Assembly: GCF_003073045.1 (NCBI RefSeq) | Contig: NC_037590.1 | Coordinates: forward strand, 14,328,091 to 14,392,090 | DNA length: 64,000 bases | Direction: 5' to 3' | Source: Pomacea canaliculata | Lineage: Eukaryota > Mollusca > Gastropoda > Architaenioglossa > Ampullariidae | In this document: one piece after another, positions 25,163 to 35,485 of the stretch | Layout: each line of letters starts with the position of its first letter | How positions within the stretch are numbered: the first letter of the stretch is position 1 | Position numbers and translations under genes: made by a program | Notes under the pieces: model-generated | What the model was told of the DNA's origin: nothing | What the model saw: the letters and a program-made list of their open reading frames with translations, nothing else | Databases searched by the model: none

Positions 25163-25300
25163 CAGGGGTGGGCAATTAATTTTCCCAAGGGCCACATTAG
25201 AAATTGGATTCAGTTTTATACTGTAGCTAAGCCGGACTGAGCTAAGGACCACACATCAGCAAAGTTAAAACCACTTTAGATAGTTCTCATTTTCACTTTT
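25163..25300 (+). mobile_element. hAT-type DNA transposon terminus (fragment)
   Basis: The stretch CAGGGGTGGGCAATTAATTT followed by AAGGGCCACATTAGAAA resembles the terminal inverted repeat and subterminal sequence of many animal hAT elements, which begin CAGGGGTGGGCAA and carry GGGCCACATT soon after. The matching inverted end (TTGCCCACCCCTG) was not found downstream within about 2 kb. Either the element is truncated, or it is larger and decayed. The right boundary is a guess. Sequence to about 25900 could be the rest of it, but no transposase could be read. Confidence 0.5.
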
Positions 25301-27965
25301 TTTTTTTTTTTGGTCAAACGTGTAGTAGTTTATAATTGTGCATTATAAGCTTATGTCATTGCCTAATGTATATTTTGATTTTAGTAGTAGCAATATTGAT
25401 TTCCGAAGCGCCGATATTTACAACAACAACAACTGCTAGTGACACAATGTCATCAGTTCTGGAGCCGATCAAGCATGTTTATCACGAAGTAGTTAAATAA
25501 ATCCATGGGGCAAGAGGCGAAATAAAAACACTTCTCATCTGACATGCTGTCCAGATTCTGTGCACACACATCTAAAATCCACACATGTAGCAGAAGTAGT
25601 GACGAAGCTCAATGTCCCAACACGATAGAACGTGAAGAGTGCGTGCTCTATAGATCGGAAGCAAAAGGTTGTATCATTGCTCAGACAAATAAATAATCCC
25701 ATAAAGTGAAAAAGTCTCGGACAAGATGTCCCAGCGTTAGTGGAAAAAGTGGTAAAAAGAATGACTTTGCACGGGTTTTCAACCGAAAACAAAAATATAA
25801 AGTGTAAAAAAGCGCAACGCAAGAGAAGTCGACGTAGATCTAACGACGGAACACAAAAGTTTCTGTAAGAGAGTGAGGCTAAGGGACACCACTCTTTAAC
25901 CAAAATAAAACCACGATTTACAAGTCAAAAATATCAACTAAAACTAATTTTAAATCATCAGAAGAAGTAAGTTTAAAATTTTCCTGCAGGAGGCCACGCT
26001 TTTATGCAAGAGTTTATCATCAAGCACGTGTGTATGTGTGTGTGATAGCGCGTCAGAAGCGTTGTAGAGTGTTTTCATGTCTTGGCTAGTGCCCAGGAAC
26101 GTGTGGACATTTATCTGTAAGCAGCTTGTCAACCGAGTCACCATGGACGTCACTTGTCATGATGACACTTCCCACTGCTGTCTCAGACAACAAAAGCCTG
26201 AGTGGACAACAAAGAACGACGAGATGAAGCTCGTATCAGACCAGCGACGGGGAGCGCAGGAAGAGGACTTATACTTTCTGACAATGACACCTCACATGAG
26301 AAAGAACTTTGCTTTTCATCTCAGGAGGATGTGTACATATTCAATACTGTAATTCGCGAGCAATCGAAACTGTGTTCTCAAACTTTTGAAGGTTCTTGTA
26401 TTTCCCCAAATCAGTAAGGAATAAGAGCATGCAAAGTGTTTTGAATGACTGGCAAGTCAACTACTTTGATTCTTCTTTGGATCGCTAGAAAGTAGAGGGA
26501 GGTACTGCTGCAGCAGAGGAGGTTCCAAGCCGAGACTGCCGATCATTCTTGTTAAATTATCGTTCCGAATCGTACAGGTTAGGTGTTACTTCCAGACCTG
26601 ACATTTCTCTGCCCCAGACGGCGACTAGTCCCTGGAGAACGCGGGGTCACGCGATGTGAGACGCCGGCCATTGCGCACGGCACTCTATTCAATTCCCAAT
26701 TAATCAAACGTGACAGGACCCACAGTTAGTCTCTGCAGAGGCCTTGTCCCCAACGGGGATCCACGAGTGGTAGTGTGGTCGCGGTTGAACACCTCATAGA
26801 CATTGTCTTTTTCCCTCTTCCCCACACACACACGCATATGTAGAAAAACATGAACGCACTGGCGCAAAAGAGGAAAATAAATCTTACTGACCTTTGCTTG
26901 GAGGAAATATTCTCCCCTATTTCTAGAATTTCAGTACATGCACTTTGTGAGGTCACGTCTGTGAGCCCATTAGTAATTTTCACACGTTTAAATTTACATT
27001 ATCAACTCTCTCTCAAAACACACACACAGGGAGGTGTTGGAGGTGTTGCGTGATAATAATTCTGACAGCAAGACCAAAGTACAAGTTTTTTTTATCGGGT
27101 GTCAAGTTCATTATAAAAGATGTCGATCAAGTAAGAAAACACCCGCCTGACAGTTCTCCAAACTGTATCGACTGCTGGAGCTATCAGCCTTCGCACACTG
27201 CCTGTCATCATTCACAAGCCCTGAACAGACCTTCTAAAACCTGACTAACGCAAACCGAGAGCCTCCGCCGATGACAGGAGCAGATAACTCGGAACACCTG
27301 GCCATTTTCCCTCTCGCTTTTCATTTCAGTGGTCGTTAATACCTTTTGTTGGTGCCATACTGTCCATACCGGCGTCAGACAGCTACAGACTCTTCCTGAG
27401 CCCTCCTGTTCTGTGACCTATTGTTCGTTGTCCGGTCTCTTGATATGGAAATGGTGTGTTACTGCCCTTTAATGACTCGACTCCCTTTTTGTGCCATTTT
27501 CCAGCAAGTTCTTACGACGTTTTAACCACGGAGAAAATTCCCTCACAATAAATGGGACATATTTTATAACTTGAACGCTCTATATCAGTAAAATCAAATA
27601 CAAATATATCTTTAAACGGTGTGCTTTAAGACACCACACACACGCGCGCCTTTGAGTGAGAGAGAGGTGACGAGAGGGAAAGAAAAATCTAAAATTATTA
27701 ACTGTCTGTTCATCCTACTTACCATTTAAGATAAAGATTATATTGTGAGGGAGACGTATTTAGATGATCTGCATAAATGTCTTGGACTCAGAAAAATGTT
27801 CCCTCAGACGAACTGACACTACTTCACTTCGTGTACAATAGAGAAGAATTTTTTTTTTTAAATGTGTTCATCTATAAAAGATTACAAACAATTTGGCTGG
27901 ACAATCAGAACATATAACCTGTTTACCCTTAGGATCGCACCGCTGGTTGACATGTGTGGCAGAAC
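25301..27965. other. non-coding stretch
   Basis: Short ORFs on both strands without domains or paired splice sites. Includes a T run near 25299-25312, a TG tract near 26027-26043 and CA tracts near 26824 and 27017. Nothing else is supportable. Confidence 0.5.
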
Positions 27966-28312
27966 CTAAACACAGAAAAGGATATAAAGAAAGGGAAAAT
28001 ACGCGCTTTCAATCGTCAGGTCTGCAGACTGGCTGCCATTATAGTGGAGTGGCCGTACGGTGAGTGTGTCATACCCTCTGGTGGAGGAAGTGGAGCTGCT
28101 GGTTTTAGCCTGAAGCGTAGTTATCGCCCCACACCTGTAGAAGGCTCTACTATCACGCAACGTGAACTGCACGTAACAAGACGTAGTCGTACGTTTGCCT
28201 CCCCTTCACACCCAGGGCTTTACCTTCTCTTGACATCCAGGGTGAAAGTGCTTTGACACCCCGGCCAGATCAAGTGGTTGTCAGACCCGCAGGTGACGGC
28301 ATATAAAAAAAC
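27966..28312 (-). CDS. possible last two exons of a small minus-strand gene
   Basis: A minus-strand stretch 28312-28224 encodes CGSDNHLIWPGCQSTFTLD and ends with the donor GTAAAG in phase 2. It splices in frame to 28134-27966 (acceptor TTCTACAG), which restores VKRRCG and ends with a hydrophobic tail (YFPFLYILFCV) and a TAG. The '...KR-C' step and hydrophobic C-terminus recall a Ly6-type protein. However, the closing CC...CN motif is absent and the upstream acceptor at 28313-28316 has a poor pyrimidine tract. A real gene is possible but unproven. Confidence 0.25.
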
Positions 28313-30562
28313 CTTTATGGCACAGAGCAAAGGCGAACCAGGCGTCGACAATTTGTATAATTTGTATCTCTGTTGGTCTAGTACAAGCGTTCCCGTGTTT
28401 TTCACTACAAGTTGGATGGTGTACGGAGGGAAAATAGGAGCAGGCATGGAAATAAAAACCAGCAGACCAGATACAGCACAATTGAAGACTTAAGAAGATC
28501 AATGACAACGCATTGACACAGAAGATTCGTTCAGGCAAGAAATAAGCGTGGGCCTTAATGGGAATAGGGTTAAATATAATAGCGTTGTTGTTGTTAGGCA
28601 TCATTTGAAAAGTTAGCTAGCGACTAAAGCCTGTGAACTCTATTGTCATTCTTCACGCGCAGACTTGGCATAGCTGAGTTATCGTGGCTCCCGCAGACAA
28701 CACTGACGGCGTTAGTGACACCACCCAACCTTCTACCCGATCCTCCCACAGATCGCAGAAGATCGGGTCACGCGAAGGTCTAATGCATTGACATGCAAAA
28801 TGTAGCATAAAAACACGCCCTGACGCGCAAGTAAACTAGACGCCGAGCAGCATGGAAATTCGACATCAACCCCTGCAGCACCTTTCTCCTAGGAGGTGTC
28901 ACCCATCACCATGCTTCCGGCACGTGGTTCTTGAGTTACCTATGGTCAGTGTTCCGGCGCGACAAACCCGCAATTTACACCTTTGCACTCTCGCCGTTCG
29001 TACCTGTTCGCTCGAGAACTGAGCCTCGATAACCGTCAAGGATACCCGAGGAACAAGGGTAACTGCCAGGTGCGCAACACACCTTGGGCATGACTGCTCA
29101 CTTGATACGCTTGTGAAGGTTGCCAAACAAGCCTCTCCCCCCCTTGGGTTCCTCAACTAAAAGGTAAAGGGTTGACGGTGGACTCTGAGTTCTCATGTTG
29201 ACTGGAGACCGTGACGATCCCGTAGTTACGTCTTGGTGACGTACAACATGCAGGTACTTGCGATAAACAGTCAATAAAAGATGGTCGCATCAAATAATCA
29301 TAAATAAATATCTATGACAATATAAACAGCTATAAGAAACAAGTATTTATGTTTCATAACGAATAAAGGCCAATGTCGTCGCCTAACCTTTCGATCTCTG
29401 TAATCAAGATAAACGTGTATTAAACTAGAACTAAAAAAAAAAAAAAATCAAATAATCAGGAATGTACCTTTCTTCAAGCCTTGCAGCAAAGCTACTATCA
29501 TTTCACGAACTCGTGGTGAAACAATAAACGATTTCCCTGTCCATGGTGCCTTTACGTTTAATGGCTGTTTCCTTCACCTCAAAAGAAAAATAGCAATAAA
29601 AAACGATAAATTTGAATGATACACCACAAGTTTGATCTTAGCATATGAGAGTGAAGAGTGTTCATGGTGACCATTGCTCGCTCGCTCAAGTGCAACAGCA
29701 GTATTTCTAATGAAATACATTTTTGTCCACTTCTTCTTGTTTCTCTATCTGCTGTCCGTCTGCTTTCAAGTCGGCTCTCATCTTGGAATTTGCCTGCCGT
29801 GTGTACAGTGCTAAGCTTGGCATTAAATTTCTATTTGCGCATGGCCAACACTCGATGGCATTATCCCTTCCTTTAGCGGCTCTTAACAACATATTGCCAA
29901 GATTCTTTTTGTAATCTGGTCATTTTCTAAATACACTAGGTTGTACAGTCCCTTCAAATAATAAAATACAGAGTTTTGCAATGTCGACATAACTTTAAAA
30001 TGTCAGCACTAAACACGAACACGAACCTATAATAATAGACAAATGTCTCGTAAATCTTGTTACTGGATGACAACGGAGTAAAACCCTGTAATAAGTTCTA
30101 AGGCGAAATATGGAGGCTTGAATGTTTATATTGACTATAGGGAAATAAGGTGACTTCTACTCAGCACTCCTTATGTATGTCCTTGCTACTAAGTTATATC
30201 ACATAATAGAGAGGGAGAACATAACGAGCAAAATAAAATTGATTCTAGAATGTGGTGCACTAAAGCTATGTGCCTGTGGTGGTACGACTCAAGTGCTTCT
30301 TGAAACCGAACAGTAGCGGCAGAAAAGAGAATAAAACTAGCGGAAGCACTAAACATTAACAAGCTGAGCACAGTACTTCACATAGTTTACTGTTTTGCAG
30401 CTTTTATAATCTTTTATACTCTTTTATATTAGGCTGTACGCTCTAGAAAGGTAAACGCAAATCAAGATGGCGTTGGTTTCGAATTTCAAGTGCGGTTGAG
30501 GAAGTCTCGTCGCATGCCTCACAGGCCAGAGAGCGCAGTCCGCAAATAAAAATAGTTCTTAC
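28313..30562. other. non-coding stretch or intron
   Basis: No supportable exon. GC-richer part at about 28880-29160; A run near 29432-29446. If the flanking minus-strand exon candidates belong to one gene, this is its intron. Confidence 0.4.
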
Positions 30563-30646
30563 TGTACTTCACGTCGTCAGCTGGGGGCCAGACGCCAATG
30601 TTCAGGTTTTCGAGGGACTGAATGGCACCCGACAGACAGGTGTCGT
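30563..30646 (-). CDS. exon-like 84-base segment, phase 1 to phase 1
   Basis: The minus strand reads DTCLSGAIQSLENLN then IGVWPPADDVKY and ends at the strong donor GTAAGA. Length, both phases and the 'TC...WPP' pattern resemble exon 2 of the Ly6 gene (81 bases, phase 1 to 1, TC...NNWAP). Most cysteines are missing, however, and the acceptor is purine-rich (GCGAAGGCAG), hence weak. It may be a diverged paralogous exon, a relic, or chance. Confidence 0.2.
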
Positions 30647-32588
30647 CTGCCTTCGCACTTTGCCGTCATCGGTCCTGGGTCAGAGGTCAAAAGTCGATTC
30701 GGCTCGCAATGTGCGGCAAGACTTTTACAGCTCTTCTGTGAAAGTTCACTTCAGGGTCGGTTTGCCATCGTCTGCTCATCCCCAGCAGCAAGTTGTTTAA
30801 AATTATAGCCACTGCCCAGTGTCTTTACTGTCTTCATGACATATAATCGAAACAGAAATCATTAGCACCTCGCCCATCAACCCACACCGCCGCAACTTTC
30901 AATTTTAGCGACCTTAGTGTAGGATGACCGATGGAGGTTTGATTAGCCGAGGTTCACGACCTAACTCGAAACGAAAACACGACGTTCGCAGTCAATGGCA
31001 ACAGGAGAATTTACCCAGACAACACACTTAAGCCAGGATGCATTGTTTGCACCTCCGCCCGACATTATGGGAGGTGTACGAGGAAGGACGGGGAGGAGAA
31101 GTGGGGGAAGGGAGGGGTAGGTCTGCGCTATGTGTTAGCGACCATGACAACAGGAGAGCGTGCTCGAAGCGCTTATTTAGCCCTATACAGTACTCTTGCT
31201 GAAACGGTTTCAAGCGGGTCAGCTGTCTTTCATGTCGACTGCCCCTCCTGTAGTCAAGAGAGATAAAAGTGTGTCTAAGCGACCTCTGAGGTCGACCTCG
31301 ACACCTTTCTGCTTACCAGACTGTCGTGTGAACAACGCCAAACCCAATGTCAAGGTGTGACTTTTGACTGCGAGGCAAGTCATAGCAAATTTGAACTGTA
31401 AAATGTGTATGAATAGATGTGTGTGTATGTTAGCGAGAGAATGACAAACATATAAACAGTGTGTATTATGTAAGTATATAAATACCTCGGTGGGTCGACG
31501 TTCACCCGGGGTATCAACAGCTAGCGACGCGCAGCTTGAAATGTGCTGACACACAAAGGGCGAGTGTTTCCTGTGCAGAATAATCACTCAGCAGCACCGA
31601 GTATCCGTGCACACCAAAGCACAAAGGCGACAGCAAAGAGCACTCACACACAAGCACACATACACACATGTGCGCGCTCAGCACTGTTTGTTCAACTCCG
31701 AAAATGCGTTTACTTTTACAGGGAGGCTACCGCGTAATTTTTATCCTGTTCATGAAACAAGATTTGTCTACCTTTAAATCTTGTCAGCTATGCCTTTTTA
31801 CCACTCTCCGACAGTATATAGTGTACCGAACAAAATAAAATTTTCTACAAACATTTAAAAAATTATAATACTTTTAAATGTGTATATTTCTAAGATCCCC
31901 GATTCTGCGTGAATGACTAACAAGAAAAGAGTATCCATCATTGTTTTTTGTATGTTGGTATAGTTGATCATGATTTATATGATGGGTATGAGAGTGCGAC
32001 TCGGCATCGCCCACGAGCATGGTGTCCCGAGCAGTCTCTACCGAAGACATCATGCTGATAGCTTTGGTCCCGATTACAGAAGACCCCTTGGCTTCGTCAC
32101 TGCTATGACCCAGATCATTAATATGTTTGGTTTTCCCGATATAAGCATCCAAATTTCCTTTGTAGACCTAAAACTTCCTGCAAATTTCCAACCGATGACG
32201 TTTCGACCAATTTCTGTTAGTGACTAGGCCTGAACTTTATCGAATTGAATAATTGAACAATGCAAATCAACAGGGACTCTGTCAATGCGCTATGTAGAAG
32301 GATATATATTTCAGAGGTGAAAAAAAGCAAGCAAACAAGCAAACCACTTTGATGATCCGTACCTTCAAGGTTTTAACCTCTTGTTCATTCATTCACCTGT
32401 ATACATGCTCTAACCCCAATCGACGTGCCGAGATTTAGGTCACATTCAGACCACAGCCTTTCGTCTGCCTCGTGCATCATAGCAACAAACAAGCACAGTG
32501 CAGATAAATGTGCGCGCGCTCACACACCCACACGCAACACTCGTGTAAGCCAGCATGAATGAACGCCATTCACTAATTGCTTCTTTAC
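30647..32588. other. non-coding stretch
   Basis: Overlapping short ORFs only. CA/TG tracts near 31645-31670 and 32510-32535. No convincing exon. Confidence 0.5.
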
Positions 32589-32594
32589 TTTATT
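32589..32594 (-). promoter_or_regulatory. polyadenylation signal of the 71-residue peptide gene
   Basis: AATAAA on the minus strand, 100 bases after the TGA of the peptide gene. With the promoter at 34231-34262 it frames a complete transcription unit. Confidence 0.55.
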
Positions 32595-32693
32595 TGACAA
32601 TATTTTCGTTTCATGAACATGCCCTAAATGTAGTTAGAACGGAAAGAACAAAGAAATGTTTTGGTCTACATTATATCCAGCAGCTTGTCATCC

Positions 32694-34142
32694 TCACATG
32701 AAGCAATCGAGGAGCTCGTCTTTGGCGTTGTAGAAGTGGTAGATGCAGTCTAGGCCGATGCCGGTAAACAGAACGGTAAGACAGTCCTTCCTAGGAAAAC
32801 AGCATCAACAGGTTTCATGTCAAGTTCTCTTCAATTCAAACTCCTTTGTTTTAAGGTCTACTTGGGTGCAAAACGTTTTCATTAAAAAAAAAATTACTGT
32901 TCCCTTCTCCGCCCCCACGTCCCTCCCCCGATACTGGTCTCCGTTCTCTACATACAATCCCATGCACCGAGAGAGATCACACCAATGACATAAGAAATGT
33001 CCATGGATATAATTAACACATTATCGTAGTTTTCTTATCGGCTGTCTCGACAACGAGTGTCTCCAGGGACAGTAGTTTTGAACCCAGGGTAAATCGTTCC
33101 CCTTAGGTAACATGGGCAACTCAAGGACAAACATCTTGTTTCCAAATCATTTGGAAAAGAAAAACCTCGCTCTTCTACAGCTTGAAATCTGTCTCAATTC
33201 ACTATGAGAAAAACTCACTTGCAGATCGCTTCAGGATGTCCGGGGCACACCTCTGACTCTGGACATGGCTCACGCATGTGGACATAGTCCGACAGAACGA
33301 CTCCCACCAGGGCCGCTGCAGGAACAAACATATACAATCATACATGCACGTGTACAGACGTTCATGCTTCAGGTACACACAGGTATATATAGGTATATGC
33401 CATATATCAAGATCAAATTAATTTTGGGAGTATGTCTTACTTTGTATGTCTGTCTCTGGTAGCATACAGAGATACAGAAAAGAATGTGAATGAACAGACT
33501 CATCAAAACGAATCAGGCCTTTTGCCATGCTAAAAAAAATTTGGAAGCCCAAAGCTCTAAGGAGGAATAATAATATATATAAAAAAATCTTCAGAAGCAA
33601 TGTCATTTCGTTCTGTCTTATGGAAGTGAGTGTTGGAAGAAATCAGCAGCGATCAGGCAGAAACTAGAGACCTTTCAAACCATTTATGTGAGAAAAATGT
33701 TCAAAACATTCTAGCCCTATATAATTACTAACGAAAATATCCTTACAAGAGACAGCTGCACAAATATGACAACCACAATCCAGAAAATACAGGAAATGGA
33801 TTGGGGATGCGTGCAGAATTAAACCAGAGGCGCCACACACAATAGTCCTTCACTGGACAGCTAAAAAATCATCCAAACACTCACGCCGACTGACCGACGG
33901 ACAGAATATCATATAGACTGACTTACTCGTCCACTGACTCACCGACTCATTAACTCACTGACCAAAATGAAATTGTTCTTCTAGTCAGAAGTTTGTTTGA
34001 ATGTAACAGTTTATAGTACATCATAAAAGAAGCCCTAAAAATGGAAGTCAAAGGCTCAATTCTCTAAAGATCGCAAAAAAGCCACGAAAAGCGATATTAG
34101 CAAAGTGTAAAACAACTAACCCACAAAGAGGAACCTTCTCAT
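32694..34142 (-). CDS. small secreted six-cysteine peptide A (71 aa), three exons
   Basis: Exons: 34142-34121 (22 bases), 33315-33219 (97), 32790-32694 (97); phases 1 then 2. Donors GTTAGT and GTGAGT; acceptors TTCCTGCAG and TTTTCCTAG. The start ATG opens MRRFLFVAALVGVVL, a short basic then hydrophobic signal peptide. Cleavage is probably near residue 16. The mature part is about 55 residues with six cysteines spaced C-x5-C-x7-C-x3-C-x11-C-x13-C. The first two cysteines are each followed by proline (EPCPESEVCPGHPEAICKK), and it ends LLDCFM. No catalytic or known toxin/protease-inhibitor signature is evident. A TATA/initiator pair sits upstream and a poly(A) signal downstream. It is a paralogue of the plus-strand gene at 38252-39344: same exon count, same phases, same 97-base last exon, same C-x7-C-x3-C-x11-C core. 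Likely roles (defence, egg or shell matrix, signalling) are only guesses. Confidence 0.78.
33595..33930 (+). mobile_element. LINE fragment (end of reverse transcriptase ORF)
   Basis: The plus-strand translation gives LSYGSECWKKSAAIRQKLET, then FQTIYVRKMFKTF, TNENILTRDSC, and, after a frame change, TIVLHWTAKKSS. This matches the familiar C-terminal region of non-LTR reverse transcriptases (YGSECW, then a Lys/Arg/Leu-rich helix, then HW.P/A). In-frame stops and at least one frame change show it is dead. It lies antisense in intron 1 of the six-cysteine peptide A gene. The clade (CR1, Jockey or RTE-like) cannot be set from this piece. Confidence 0.65.
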
Positions 34143-34230
34143 TTTGCTTTGAAGTGTGGTAAGTGGAGCCTCGTGTGCGCACCCTTCTCTCTAGTGTCGG
34201 GAATTGTGACCTGTACTTCTAACAGCTGAC

Positions 34231-34262
34231 TGACTAGCACTATCACAGCTCGGTCTTTAATA
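34231..34262 (-). promoter_or_regulatory. TATA plus initiator core promoter of peptide gene A
   Basis: On the minus strand TATTAAAG occupies 34262-34255 and the initiator TCAGTC has its A at 34231. This places the first T of the TATA element at -31, the usual spacing. The predicted 5' UTR is 89 bases and has no upstream ATG that I noticed. Confidence 0.55.
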
Positions 34263-35392
34263 CACCATATTCTTATCTCGCAGAAAGTTCAAGCCAGTCA
34301 CTTCAATATCTATCTTTATAAGTGGCCTGGGTCTTCACGATGGCAGGGAAGGAAAGCAATACACTCCTTTGGTGGTTCTCGTGTGACGGTTTCAGAGAAG
34401 AGGTCTAACTTGGCCTCTACCCCTGGACCTCGTTTATACAGGGCTAACAAAATCACAGGCTCCCCCCTCCATGCCTATGAAAACAAGCGCACCTGTAAAT
34501 GAAATCTCAACGACTGCTGATGTATTTGCTCTAACCTCCAACTGTCTGGTCCCCCTACTCTTCTTTGTTCTACAAAGTCCATGGATCACGGTCTGCAGTC
34601 TCTCTGTGTACAGACGACAGGGTGGCTGGGTAGGTCTGTCAGGACATGGTCCTCCGTTTGCTGGTTTGAATGCTTGTAGATTTTCTTACCAGTAAGACAC
34701 ACACTCACGCACACATCCACGTAATTAACTATTAACACTATTTACAACACCTTATGAAGATGGTATGTGGACCAGTCTGTAATACTTTTTTAACATTTTC
34801 TTGTCAGTTTGGACGAATAAACTCCTACTGCTTTTTTTTTTCTTTTGAGCTTTCTTTGAAAGTAACAAGTGAGCTGTATATTGGTATTTATTTTCGTTTG
34901 TTTATTCGTGCATTAATGTTACTCGCAAAAGATTGCTCGAGTAAACTATATTTTTGGTATCTCTCTCTTCTTCAAAAAAAGTTTTCCCAATTTAATTGCA
35001 CCAGAGCAATATACATTTTTCGTGGTTTTTTATTTATTTAACAAGAACCTATATTCGTACAGACACAATCTTGCGTGTGTGCGTGTGTGCTTGTGTGTGT
35101 TTTCAGATTTTTTTTGCCTGTTGTTTTTACCTGGTTACCTGTGTGTGCGCGAGCTGGGGTTCTGTTTATCCCTGGCGCCGTGTTGGAACACCCTGCAGCC
35201 GACTGTCAAGTGTCAACAAATCTTTTGCGGTAGTCGACGTCCCGGGTGGCCTACACTGCTGTCACTGTTGTCAAACAAACACAGTATACAGTACAAAAAT
35301 GTAAATTAATTCACACCGTTATTGCTACAGCTGATGTTCCTAATCACAGTGTTTTCCTGCAACCTGCGGGAGCCTTTTCTGGAGCCGTAACC
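34263..35392. other. intergenic region between divergent units
   Basis: AT-rich with TG tracts near 35071-35100. ORFs here overlap in several frames and lack splice support. Nothing else is seen. Confidence 0.5.
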
Positions 35393-35485
35393 ATGGACTA
35401 CACTCGGAGATACAGCTCTGGATGTGAAGTTACTTCTGAGATAAGGACGACAGAACGGAGTACACTAGAAAATGGTGGAAGAGAG
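35393..35485 (+). CDS. possible isolated first coding exon
   Basis: ATG in excellent initiation context (GTAACCATGG) followed by 31 codons (MDYTRRYSSGCEVTSEIR...) to the consensus donor GTGAGT in phase 0. No downstream exon could be linked with confidence. A candidate acceptor at about 35800 (GATGTCCAG) would add about 23 residues including a hydrophobic run, then stop. Could be real or chance. Confidence 0.2.

Noticed and set aside
25535-25903. 122-codon minus-strand ORF beside the hAT end, considered as transposase
   Set aside because: No hAT catalytic or dimerisation motif, and no Kozak or splice context.
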